Source: Armatimonadota bacterium (GTDB taxonomy: Bacteria > Armatimonadota > Zipacnadia > Zipacnadales > FEN-943). Taken from it: a DNA stretch of 5,492 bases. The position numbers and the translations under genes were made by a program. Below the pieces are notes generated by a model. It searched no databases, was not told where the DNA came from, and worked only from the letters and a program-made list of their open reading frames with translations. Where the stretch lies: contig JANZZA010000415.1 of NCBI GenBank assembly GCA_026419655.1, positions 1 through 5,492 on the forward strand. Direction: 5' to 3'. Shown here piece after piece: positions 1-5,492 of this stretch; the stretch's first letter is position 1; each line of letters begins with the position of its first letter.

Positions 1-23
1 TCGGAGATGTGTATAAGAGACAG
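1..23 (+). other. Nextera (Tn5 mosaic-end) adapter remnant, synthetic
   Basis: Positions 5-23 are identical to the 19-bp hyperactive Tn5 mosaic end used in Illumina Nextera tagmentation (AGATGTGTATAAGAGACAG). The four preceding bases, TCGG, match the bases that precede the mosaic end in the Nextera read-2 adapter. Natural IS50 outside and inside ends differ from this engineered hybrid, so a real transposon end is unlikely. These bases are best read as untrimmed library adapter at a contig end. Genomic sequence should start at about base 24. Confidence 0.95.
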
Positions 24-72
24 GAATAGGTAATTGATGCAGGCCACGGCCTCCTTGAGCGAGGCGCAGTTG

Positions 73-1170
73 CTAGTGCCTAGAGGCCTGTCCGGCTAGT
101 AGTTCATGATACAGAGCCGCGATATCACGGGCCATTCTCTCGTCGGTGAACAGTTCACGGGCACGAGCACGCGCAGCCTCGCCTAGCCGCCGCCGAAAAC
201 CTTCGTCCACGAGCAGTCGCTCAATTGCTTCCGCCAGCGCCTTGCTGTCCCTCGGCGGCACTAGCAGGCCTGTCTCGCCGTCCAGTACCGCTTCGTCCAC
301 GCCCGGCAGCCGCGACGCTACAGTAGGTATGCCCAGGAAGGCCGCCTCGATGATGCACAGCCCGAAGCCTTCTATCTCGGTGGACGGCAGCACGTGCAAG
401 TCCAGAACCTGCATCACGTCCAGGGCGTCCGTTCGCCAACCCAGGAAGACCACCTGGTCTTGCACCCGCAGCTTTCGGGCGAGTTCGCGAAGGTCTGGCA
501 AGATTCGGCCGCTTCCGATGACCAGGCAGCGCAAATCGGGCCAGCGTGCCCGCAGGTGGGCCACTGCTTCTATAAGGTATCTGTGTCCCTTGCGCCATAC
601 CAGTCCGGCAAGTACACCGATAGGTCGGTCCCCGGGTTGCAACCCCAATTCGGCTCTTAGTTCGGCCACGGGCCTGAGGTGGTCGAAAGGCTCTGGTGGG
701 ATACCGTAGTAGATCACGCGCAACTCCTGGCCCTTTAGGCCCTGGCGCACCAGGTGGTTAGCGATGCCGTGAGTCCCAGCCAGGACGACCGTTGCGCCGC
801 GATACCAGCGTGGAGAATTCATTCCGTGGACATGGCCAACGGACGGTGTGCCAAGCCGTCTGGCTGCGGCAATGCCGTGGATGCTGGCTGACGACAGGTG
901 CGTGTGAATGATGTCCGCCTTCAGGCGTCTGGCGAGGTCGCAGATGCGTCCCACGGCCCATGGGTTTATCTTGCCGGCGATATTGAGCGGCTCGAAGGGA
1001 ACCTCCAGCTCGGCTAGGTAGTCCAGGAAAAGCTGCTCTCGCGGCGGCCCGGCTACTACCACCCGGTGTCCCATACCGATAAGCCGGTGGGGAAGATTTG
1101 CCACGACCCGCTCGGCTCCGCCGAACCGATGGGGCGTGATAAGTTGTAGCACTGTGTATCGCTGTGTCAT
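73..1170 (-). CDS. GT4-family glycosyltransferase
   Basis: This 365-residue protein is a retaining GT-B glycosyltransferase of the GT4 (Glycos_transf_1) family. It would transfer a sugar from a nucleotide-sugar donor to a lipid or glycan acceptor at the cytoplasmic face of the membrane. The N-terminal acceptor-side domain (about 1-165) opens with a beta strand followed by the GGAE loop (17-20), then IIHTHLS (87-93) and GHVHGMN (112-118). The C-terminal donor domain (about 180-350) has RKG (192-194) and the family's E-x7-E motif (E266 and E274, in EGFGLCIIE), followed by GVDEAVLDGETGLLVPP (289-305). Length is normal for the family, and no signal peptide or membrane segment is visible. The ATG at 1170 fits the family N-terminus. 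Its Shine-Dalgarno is weak (GGGA, 9 nt upstream), consistent with being a downstream cistron of purL, which ends 69 bp upstream on the same strand. Donor and acceptor cannot be assigned; capsule, O-antigen or glycolipid synthesis are all possible. Confidence 0.93.
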   Translation of the reverse strand: MTQRYTVLQLITPHRFGGAERVVANLPHRLIGMGHRVVVAGPPREQLFLDYLAELEVPFEPLNIAGKINPWAVGRICDLARRLKADIIHTHLSSASIHGIAAARRLGTPSVGHVHGMNSPRWYRGATVVLAGTHGIANHLVRQGLKGQELRVIYYGIPPEPFDHLRPVAELRAELGLQPGDRPIGVLAGLVWRKGHRYLIEAVAHLRARWPDLRCLVIGSGRILPDLRELARKLRVQDQVVFLGWRTDALDVMQVLDLHVLPSTEIEGFGLCIIEAAFLGIPTVASRLPGVDEAVLDGETGLLVPPRDSKALAEAIERLLVDEGFRRRLGEAARARARELFTDERMARDIAALYHELLAGQASRH

Positions 1171-1237
1171 TTGCTGCCGTCCCGCAGAGATGGAGAACGG
1201 CCACGGTCACTTGGCTGCCCCATTGACCCGGTTCTGC

Positions 1238-1265
1238 CCTTAGCTGCCCAACAGTTGGGCTAAGG
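1238..1265 (-). other. Strong inverted repeat over the purL stop codon
   Basis: On the minus strand the sequence forms CCTTAG, CCCAAC, T, GTTGGG, CAG, CTAAGG. This is a stem of about 11 bp with a 3-nt loop (CTG) and one 3-nt bulge on the 3' side. The purL TAA (1240-1242) lies inside the 3' arm. No U-tract follows (the next bases are GCAGAACCGG), so it is not a canonical intrinsic terminator. It could stabilise the purL 3' end, partly attenuate read-through into the glycosyltransferase gene, or be a by-product of the last codons. The inverted repeat is seen directly; function is inferred. Confidence 0.45.
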
Positions 1266-3615
1266 CTCCCCGATAAGCCGCAGCGAGGTCAGCCACCGAA
1301 GCAGCCAGGATTTCCGCGCCGCCCATGCTGACACAGAGACGTGCGTCAGCCGTCACCGTGCCCAGGCGTAGCGGTTCGACGCCGTGGCCGGCACAGATTT
1401 CTTCGAATCGCTGCTGCTGGCCCGCGACGACTTCGACAACGAAGCCCGTGCTTTCCGAGAAGAGCACTTTATCGGCGCGCAGGCCTTCACAGACACCGTT
1501 AATATCCAGGCACAGCCCCAGGCCGCGCGCTTCCAGGGCTGCCATAGCCATCTCTGCTGCCGCGACGATCATGCCACCGTCGCTTATGTCCTGGCAGGCC
1601 ACCACGCAGCCGCTATCAATGGCGTCAATTACCGAGTAAATCATGCCACGCTCCAGGGCCCAGTCAATCTTTGGTACATTCGCCCCCAACCCTACACCCA
1701 GGGCTTGATAATAGGCCGACCCACCGAGCTCATCCTTCCGCGGCCCGAGAAGGTACATGCTATTCCCGGCCCTCTTTAACGCCATGGTGATGGCCTTGGA
1801 GAAATCTGGCATCGTCCCGACGCAGGCAATTATCGGCGATGGCGCCACTGCCCTGCCCGTAGCCGACTCGTTGTAGAGGCTCACGTTACCCGAGATGACC
1901 GGCGTTGCTTGGCCCGGATAGTCCTTTAGCCACAGGTTCCGGGCGGCATCGGCCAGGCCGCGCACAGCCTCGCGGAACTCCCAGAAGGCCTGCGGCTTTT
2001 CCGGGTTGCCAAAGTTGAGGCAATCTGTGATGGCTTGAGGTGTGGCACCGACTGCTGCGACATTGCGCAAGGCCTCTGCTACGGCCGTCGCCCCGCCCCA
2101 GTAAGGTGAAATCATGCCGTAAAAGGGATTGCCTGCCACCGCCAGGGCCATAGCTGCCGGAGAGCCGTCAAGTGGCGCAATGACACCTGCCCCTGCTTCT
2201 CCGGGCCGGATAATGGCGTGCCCCTGGACCTCAGTATCGTAGACCCGGTAAATGTAGGCCCGCGAGCAGACGTTTGGGTGGCTGAGTACCGTCGCGAGTG
2301 CCTCTGCCAGGTCGTCGGGCATTTCGAACTGCGGCTCCTGCTCGGCCCATTCTCTTGGCTCGGCTGGCCGGTCGTAGACGATTCCTTCCGTGACGGCTTT
2401 CACTGGCGCCTCGACGACTATTTTGCCCTGATGCCACACGCGATATGTCGGGTCGTCGGGCAGGACCTTGCCGATGACCGAGGCTCTGGCGCCCTCATAG
2501 ATGTTGGGCAGGTCCCAGTCCTCGTTGTAGATGCGCAAAACCTCGTCGGCAAATCGCTCCGGCACGGCCAGGATGTAGCGCTCCTGGGTCTCTGCGCACA
2601 ATATCGTTTCCGGCAGCAGGTTAGGCAGAGCCACGTGCACGGCGTCGAGATAGAGGTCCAGGCCCATGCCAGCCGCTGAGCAGATTTCTGACGTGACGCA
2701 GGCCAGGCCGCCGCCGCCTATATCCTTCAGCCCAATCTTTATTCCCAGCTCCCTTGCCCGCTGGCGCACCGCGTAATTGGCTTTCCGCATAGCCAGCACG
2801 TTCTTGAGGAATGGGTCCGGCACCTGGACCGCTCCCCGGTCTTCCTCTTGTTCCTCTTCGGATAGGATTTTCGACGCGAAGGCTGACCCGCCGAAGCCCG
2901 AGTCGTCCGTCGGCTTGCCGACCAAGACCAGCACATAGGGTTCCTGCCTGGCCTCTTGCGGGACGGCAGAATGTATTATCTCGTCTTCGGCGACCAGTCC
3001 GACGGCTACAACGTTGACCAGGCAGTTATCATCGAAGCTGCTGGAAAAATAGACGTCGCCGCAAAGCACGGGCACACCGAGAGCATTTCCATAGCCCCAG
3101 ATGCCGTCAACGACGCCCTTGGCAATCCACTTGGTGCGGTCGGCATTTTCGCCGCGCGGGTCGCCGAAGCGCAGGGGGTCGGCGGTGCCGATGACGTCGG
3201 CGCCCATGCAATCCACGTCGCGCACGATACCGCCGATGCCCGTGGCCGCTCCCTCATACGGCAACACCTGGCTGGGATGGTTGTGGCTCTCATGGGCGAT
3301 GACTATTCCCCAGCGGCGGCCTTCGTGCTCGGTGAAGAAGACGATGCCGGCGTCCTCCTGCGGGCCCAAGATTACGTTTGGCCCCTCGGTTGGAAGAAAC
3401 TCCTTGAGCACGGGCTTGCTGGACTTGTACGAGCAGTGTTCGCTCCACTCGGAGTTGAAAACGTGAAGCTCGGCCAGGGTTGGGTCACGGCCGATGTGCT
3501 TGGCGATGAGCCGCACCTCGTAAGGGGTCAGATTGATGCCGTTACGGCGCAGCTCGGCGGCAATTTCCTCATCGCTCATCCGGCTGGCTGGAATGATTCG
3601 CTCGTCCAGGGACAT
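1240..3615 (-). CDS. purL: Phosphoribosylformylglycinamidine synthase large subunit PurL
   Basis: This 791-residue protein is the ATP-dependent synthetase subunit of cytoplasmic FGAM synthase (EC 6.3.5.3), fourth step of de novo purine synthesis: FGAR + Gln + ATP to FGAM. It is the separate-subunit type, somewhat longer than B. subtilis PurL (about 740 aa), and should need PurQ (glutaminase) and PurS, neither of which lies in this window. Visible motifs in order: WSEHCSYK (57-64), HESHNHPS (108-115), GAATGIGGIVRD (122-133), DSGFGGSAFAS (238-248), KDIGGGGLA (297-305), ETQERY (342-347), DCLNFGNPEKP (531-541), PVISGNVSLYNES (572-584), ELGGSAYY (629-636), QDISDGGM (675-682) and FSESTGFVVEV (719-729). 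These cover the paired AIRS-N/AIRS-C halves. The usual GGEV-type motif reads CGDV (185-188), a conservative E-to-D change. The start at 3615 has a good Shine-Dalgarno; the internal Met13 does not. The gene is intact and is followed 69 bp later by the glycosyltransferase gene. Confidence 0.98.
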   Translation of the reverse strand: MSLDERIIPASRMSDEEIAAELRRNGINLTPYEVRLIAKHIGRDPTLAELHVFNSEWSEHCSYKSSKPVLKEFLPTEGPNVILGPQEDAGIVFFTEHEGRRWGIVIAHESHNHPSQVLPYEGAATGIGGIVRDVDCMGADVIGTADPLRFGDPRGENADRTKWIAKGVVDGIWGYGNALGVPVLCGDVYFSSSFDDNCLVNVVAVGLVAEDEIIHSAVPQEARQEPYVLVLVGKPTDDSGFGGSAFASKILSEEEQEEDRGAVQVPDPFLKNVLAMRKANYAVRQRARELGIKIGLKDIGGGGLACVTSEICSAAGMGLDLYLDAVHVALPNLLPETILCAETQERYILAVPERFADEVLRIYNEDWDLPNIYEGARASVIGKVLPDDPTYRVWHQGKIVVEAPVKAVTEGIVYDRPAEPREWAEQEPQFEMPDDLAEALATVLSHPNVCSRAYIYRVYDTEVQGHAIIRPGEAGAGVIAPLDGSPAAMALAVAGNPFYGMISPYWGGATAVAEALRNVAAVGATPQAITDCLNFGNPEKPQAFWEFREAVRGLADAARNLWLKDYPGQATPVISGNVSLYNESATGRAVAPSPIIACVGTMPDFSKAITMALKRAGNSMYLLGPRKDELGGSAYYQALGVGLGANVPKIDWALERGMIYSVIDAIDSGCVVACQDISDGGMIVAAAEMAMAALEARGLGLCLDINGVCEGLRADKVLFSESTGFVVEVVAGQQQRFEEICAGHGVEPLRLGTVTADARLCVSMGGAEILAASVADLAAAYRGALAQLLGS

Positions 3616-3619
3616 GGTG

Positions 3620-3629
3620 CCTCTCTCCC
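3620..3629 (-). promoter_or_regulatory. purL ribosome binding site
   Basis: On the minus strand GGGAGAGAGG lies 4 nt upstream of the purL ATG at 3615, with the GGGAG part about 9 nt away. This purine-rich stretch supports M1 over the internal Met13, which has no such site. Confidence 0.7.
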
Positions 3630-3678
3630 GTCGTCTGGCCCAGCAAGATTACTTCATGAGTCGGCTAACGTAAAAGGG

Positions 3679-3710
3679 GCTGCCATTTTCCTCACGGTGG
3701 TGCTGCCATT
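3679..3710. repeat. 9-bp direct repeat upstream of purL
   Basis: GCTGCCATT occurs at 3679-3687 and again at 3702-3710, a 23-bp start-to-start spacing (about two helical turns). This is 64-95 bp upstream of the purL start codon, where a regulator could act. A third partial copy (GGCAGCCC, opposite orientation) is at 3741-3748. The repeat is visible directly; a role as a tandem operator is speculation, and two 9-mers can recur by chance. Confidence 0.3.
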
Positions 3711-3784
3711 GGCCTCGACCGTTGTCCTGACCCGCTTCTCGGCAGCCCACAATCTCAAGTGCGCACCGTAAGATTCTTAGCGGC

Positions 3785-3983
3785 GAGAACAAACCCTGCG
3801 CAAGGTGAGCACCCGGTTTTGGGGATGGTTTGCTCAGGCGCGGCGATAATCCGGCCTGCCCTGTCACCCCAGCAGTCCCGTGCGACCATAAGGGACCACT
3901 CCATACCGTGGCGGGTGTAGGGCAGGCAACGCGAGAAGGTTTGGCAAGCGTGACCGAAGGTACATCTCCTTGATTGGCTTGCC
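3785..3983. ncRNA. Candidate structured RNA or leader (nested inverted repeats)
   Basis: Three successive hairpins occur in about 200 bp. First, GAGaaCAAACC (3785-3795) pairs with GGTTTGCTC (3827-3835). Second, GCCTGCCCT (3854-3862) pairs with AGGGCAGGC (3919-3927), continuing inward as CACCC (3865-3869) with GGGTG (3913-3917). Inside it lies GTCCC/GGGAC (3875-3879, 3892-3896), and outside it CGCG/CGCG (3839-3842, 3930-3933) with CTC/GAG. Third, GGCAAGC (3943-3949) pairs with GCTTGCC (3977-3983), enclosing AAGG/CCTT (3957-3960, 3968-3971). No U-tract follows on either strand. Strand is undecided: minus would make it part of a purL leader, while plus allows one extra G-U pair in the second stem. 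No known riboswitch or RNA family was recognised. Confidence 0.35.
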
Positions 3984-4040
3984 CGGGGCTCCCATGCTTT
4001 CCCGCGCTGGAAAACCTCAGTACGTTGCATCCTGACAGGA

Positions 4041-4069
4041 TTGTTCGCAGCCAGCTACTGAGCGATAAT
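4041..4069 (+). promoter_or_regulatory. Candidate sigma70-type promoter of the sulfatase gene
   Basis: A -35-like TTGTTC (4041-4046) and a -10-like GATAAT (4064-4069, five of six consensus bases) are separated by exactly 17 bp. Transcription would start near 4076, giving a leader of about 33 nt with the Shine-Dalgarno at 4094. The -35 is weak (three of six consensus bases). Position and spacing are good; activity is inferred. Confidence 0.45.
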
Positions 4070-4093
4070 CAGTATGTGTTACCGGCAGAGCTG

Positions 4094-4098
4094 GGAGG
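4094..4098 (+). promoter_or_regulatory. Sulfatase ribosome binding site, decides the start
   Basis: GGAGG, within GGGAGGGA, lies 10 nt upstream of the ATG at 4109. It favours this start over the in-frame ATG at 3974, which would add 45 residues with no sulfatase similarity and would begin upstream of the promoter candidate. Confidence 0.75.
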
Positions 4099-4108
4099 GA
4101 AACGCGGA

Positions 4109-5404
4109 ATGTCTCGCCCCAACGTGCTTTTGATTACCTGTCACGACCTGGGCCAGCATCTGGGCTGTTACGGTGCGGCCACGGTAAATAGCCCAAATCT
4201 TGACCGTCTGGCTGGCGAGGGAGTGCGTTTTTCTTCCAGCTTTTGCGTAGCACCTTCGTGCAGTCCGAGCCGTGCCACCATCGCAACAGGCCGCTATCCC
4301 CACAGCAATGGCGTTATGGGGCTTTGCCACGCCAACTTTGCCTGGGACCTGCATCCATCCGAGAGGCACCTGGCTGGCATTTTATCTGCCGCCGGGTATC
4401 GAACGGCTCTGGTAGGCGTTCAGCATGAGACCCGTCGGCCTAACGACATGGGCTGGCAGGAGATACTTGGCGGCCGCGAAGCTGCTGAGGTGGCCGAGGC
4501 TGCTGTCGGGTGGCTGAGGCAGGCTTGCTCCGGCAGCCAGCCTTTTTACGCTCACATTGGCTTCTTCGAGCCGCACCGCATGTTCCACACCTTTGGCCCC
4601 GACCCGGACGATGTTCTGGGCGTCACCGTCCCGCCCTGGCTTGTGGACGAGCCTTCTGCGCGAGAGGAATTTGCGGGTTACCAGGGCGCTATCCGCAAAA
4701 TGGATGGCGCCGTGGGCCACATTCTTGCAGTCCTTAACGACCACGGCCTGCGCGACAATACGCTGGTTATCTTCACGACCGACCATGGCATGCCCTTTCC
4801 GCGGGCCAAATGCTCTCTATACGACCCGGGGATCTCCGTGGCCCTTATCATTCGCTGGCCGTCGCGGGGCTGGGCGGGCGGCAAAGTCTTCGCGGAGATG
4901 ATTTCTAACGTTGATTACCTGCCCACCATTCTCGACGCCGTGGGAGTGCCCATCCCAGAAAACGTGCAGGGCCGCAGCTTCGCCCCACTCCTCGACGGCC
5001 GCGAGTATGTCCCACGCACCGAAATCTTCGCCGAGATGACTTATCACGACTACTTTGACCCGCGCCGCTGCATCCGCACACGCACCCACAAGCTCATCGC
5101 TAACTTCTCCACGGCTTACTTTTTCATGGACCCGTCCCAGACCTGGCGCCCTAATACCATAACTGTCAATCCAGAAGAGCCGGCCTGGGCCTATCATCCC
5201 CATCTGGAGCTCTACGACCTGCAGGCTGACCCGTTGGAGTTCAACAACCTTGCCGAGTCGCCGGACCATGCCGACCTGCGGGACGACCTTGCCGCCCGGC
5301 TGCTGGCCTGGATGGAAGAGATCAGCGACCCCTTGCTGTACGGCCCACCGCCATCGCCCCACCACCTGGCCACGATGGAAAAACTCAGGTCTGCTGCGCG
5401 GTGA
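4109..5404 (+). CDS. Sulfatase (type I, alkaline phosphatase superfamily)
   Basis: The 431-residue protein is a formylglycine-dependent sulfatase that should hydrolyse sulfate esters. It begins directly with the first core strand (RPNVLLITCHDLG, 3-15). The signature CSPSR (51-55) supplies Cys51 for conversion to formylglycine, and ATIATGRYPHSNGVMGL (56-72) completes the sulfatase pattern. Further sites are GVQH (103-106), FFEPH (152-156), TTDHG (223-227, metal Asp/His) and Lys234 before LYDPG (237-241). The C-terminal subdomain has LYDLQADPLEFNNLAE (368-383). Two positions differ from the textbook pattern: the usual DD of the first metal motif is HD (His12-Asp13), and the usual K-x-H reads V-Q-H (104-106). 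No signal peptide is present, so it is probably cytoplasmic. ATG 4109 was chosen for its Shine-Dalgarno and family fit. The gene stands alone and divergent from purL. Substrate is unknown, and no maturation enzyme (FGE or anSME) is in the window. Confidence 0.93.
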   Translation: MSRPNVLLITCHDLGQHLGCYGAATVNSPNLDRLAGEGVRFSSSFCVAPSCSPSRATIATGRYPHSNGVMGLCHANFAWDLHPSERHLAGILSAAGYRTALVGVQHETRRPNDMGWQEILGGREAAEVAEAAVGWLRQACSGSQPFYAHIGFFEPHRMFHTFGPDPDDVLGVTVPPWLVDEPSAREEFAGYQGAIRKMDGAVGHILAVLNDHGLRDNTLVIFTTDHGMPFPRAKCSLYDPGISVALIIRWPSRGWAGGKVFAEMISNVDYLPTILDAVGVPIPENVQGRSFAPLLDGREYVPRTEIFAEMTYHDYFDPRRCIRTRTHKLIANFSTAYFFMDPSQTWRPNTITVNPEEPAWAYHPHLELYDLQADPLEFNNLAESPDHADLRDDLAARLLAWMEEISDPLLYGPPPSPHHLATMEKLRSAAR

Positions 5405-5415
5405 CGCAGTACGAC

Positions 5416-5431
5416 TGTCCGCCGCGGGACA
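5416..5431. other. Weak hairpin downstream of the sulfatase gene
   Basis: TGTCC (5416-5420) can pair with GGACA (5427-5431) around a GC-rich 6-nt loop, starting 11 bp after the stop codon. There is no T-run on either side, so terminator function is doubtful. The remaining bases to the window end (5432-5492) show nothing I can support. Confidence 0.2.
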
Positions 5432-5492
5432 ATTACCCCGCTGGTGTCCATCGCGTGCCCACGGCGTTACTTATGCGTTCGTCGCACAAAGG

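Larger units (their letters stand above)
3616..4108. other. Gene-free divergent intergenic region
   Basis: This 493-bp gap lies between the divergent starts of purL and the sulfatase gene. Short open frames exist on both strands but have poor start context, no recognisable domain, and a Cys/Arg/Pro-rich content typical of chance frames. No tRNA was found. The gap holds a Shine-Dalgarno for each neighbour, a promoter candidate for the sulfatase (4041-4069), a 9-bp direct repeat near purL (3679-3710), an 11-bp AT-rich palindrome (TAAGA-T-TCTTA, 3769-3779) and a cluster of nested inverted repeats (3785-3983). No convincing -35/-10 pair was found for purL. Nearly 500 bp is long for an ordinary bacterial divergent promoter region. 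Confidence 0.7.

Noticed and set aside
1..23. Natural Tn5/IS50 transposon end
   Set aside because: The sequence is the engineered mosaic end with the adapter bases before it, not the native outside or inside end.
1246..1260. GCCCAAC and GTTGGGC, matching the integron attC core patterns RYYYAAC and GTTRRRY
   Set aside because: They are 1 nt apart inside the purL coding end, whereas attC cores lie far apart around a cassette junction; there is no integrase or cassette context.
2956..3771. Long plus-strand open frame (271 codons) antisense to purL, with others antisense to purL at 2218-2679 and 1384-1779
   Set aside because: They mirror a clearly real, motif-rich purL reading frame in GC-rich DNA, where antisense frames stay open by codon bias; no domain is recognisable in them.
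3854..3927. tRNA-like 74-nt segment closed by a 9-bp stem
   Set aside because: Length and end pairing resemble a tRNA, but there is no T-loop consensus (GGTTCRANNCC) or proper anticodon arm on either strand; the inner hairpin has a 12-nt loop.
3755..4030. Minus-strand 91-codon open frame in the intergenic gap
   Set aside because: Weak start context, Cys/Arg-rich chance-like composition, no domain, and it runs through the inverted-repeat cluster.
5433..5492. Minus-strand open frame from the window edge ending at a TAA (5433-5435), possibly the 3' end of a convergent gene
   Set aside because: About 19 codons only, with no recognisable motif; too short to support without sequence beyond the window.

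Overview
This 5.5 kb window of bacterial DNA is GC-rich (roughly 60% by eye). It holds three complete protein genes, one gene-free gap of about 490 bases, and a synthetic sequence at its left edge. The first 23 bases match the end of an Illumina Nextera (Tn5 mosaic-end) adapter, so the left edge is probably the end of an assembled contig with untrimmed adapter. The lineage cannot be fixed from the sequence. A separate-subunit (Bacillus/Thermotoga-type) PurL next to a soluble-looking sulfatase at this GC would fit environmental phyla such as Planctomycetota, Chloroflexota or Armatimonadota, but that is inference only.

Layout: after the adapter and about 50 further bases comes a GT4 glycosyltransferase gene (73-1170, minus). 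Upstream of it on the same strand, 69 bp away, is purL (1240-3615, minus), the large subunit of FGAM synthase of purine biosynthesis. The two may be co-transcribed in the order purL then glycosyltransferase. A strong inverted repeat covers the purL stop codon. A 493-bp gap (3616-4108) separates purL from a divergent sulfatase gene (start chosen at 4109, end 5404, plus). This gap carries a sigma70-like promoter candidate for the sulfatase, Shine-Dalgarno sites for both neighbours, a 9-bp direct repeat near purL, and a cluster of nested inverted repeats at 3785-3983 that may be a structured RNA or leader. The last 88 bp hold only a weak hairpin.

The three genes do not form an obvious pathway. 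purL is housekeeping, the glycosyltransferase probably builds a surface glycan or glycolipid, and the sulfatase probably removes sulfate esters from a small molecule or glycan. No defence system, CRISPR array, tRNA, rRNA or natural mobile element was seen. The observations most worth checking are the structured intergenic region, the hairpin over the purL stop, the non-canonical metal site of the sulfatase, and the adapter artefact.
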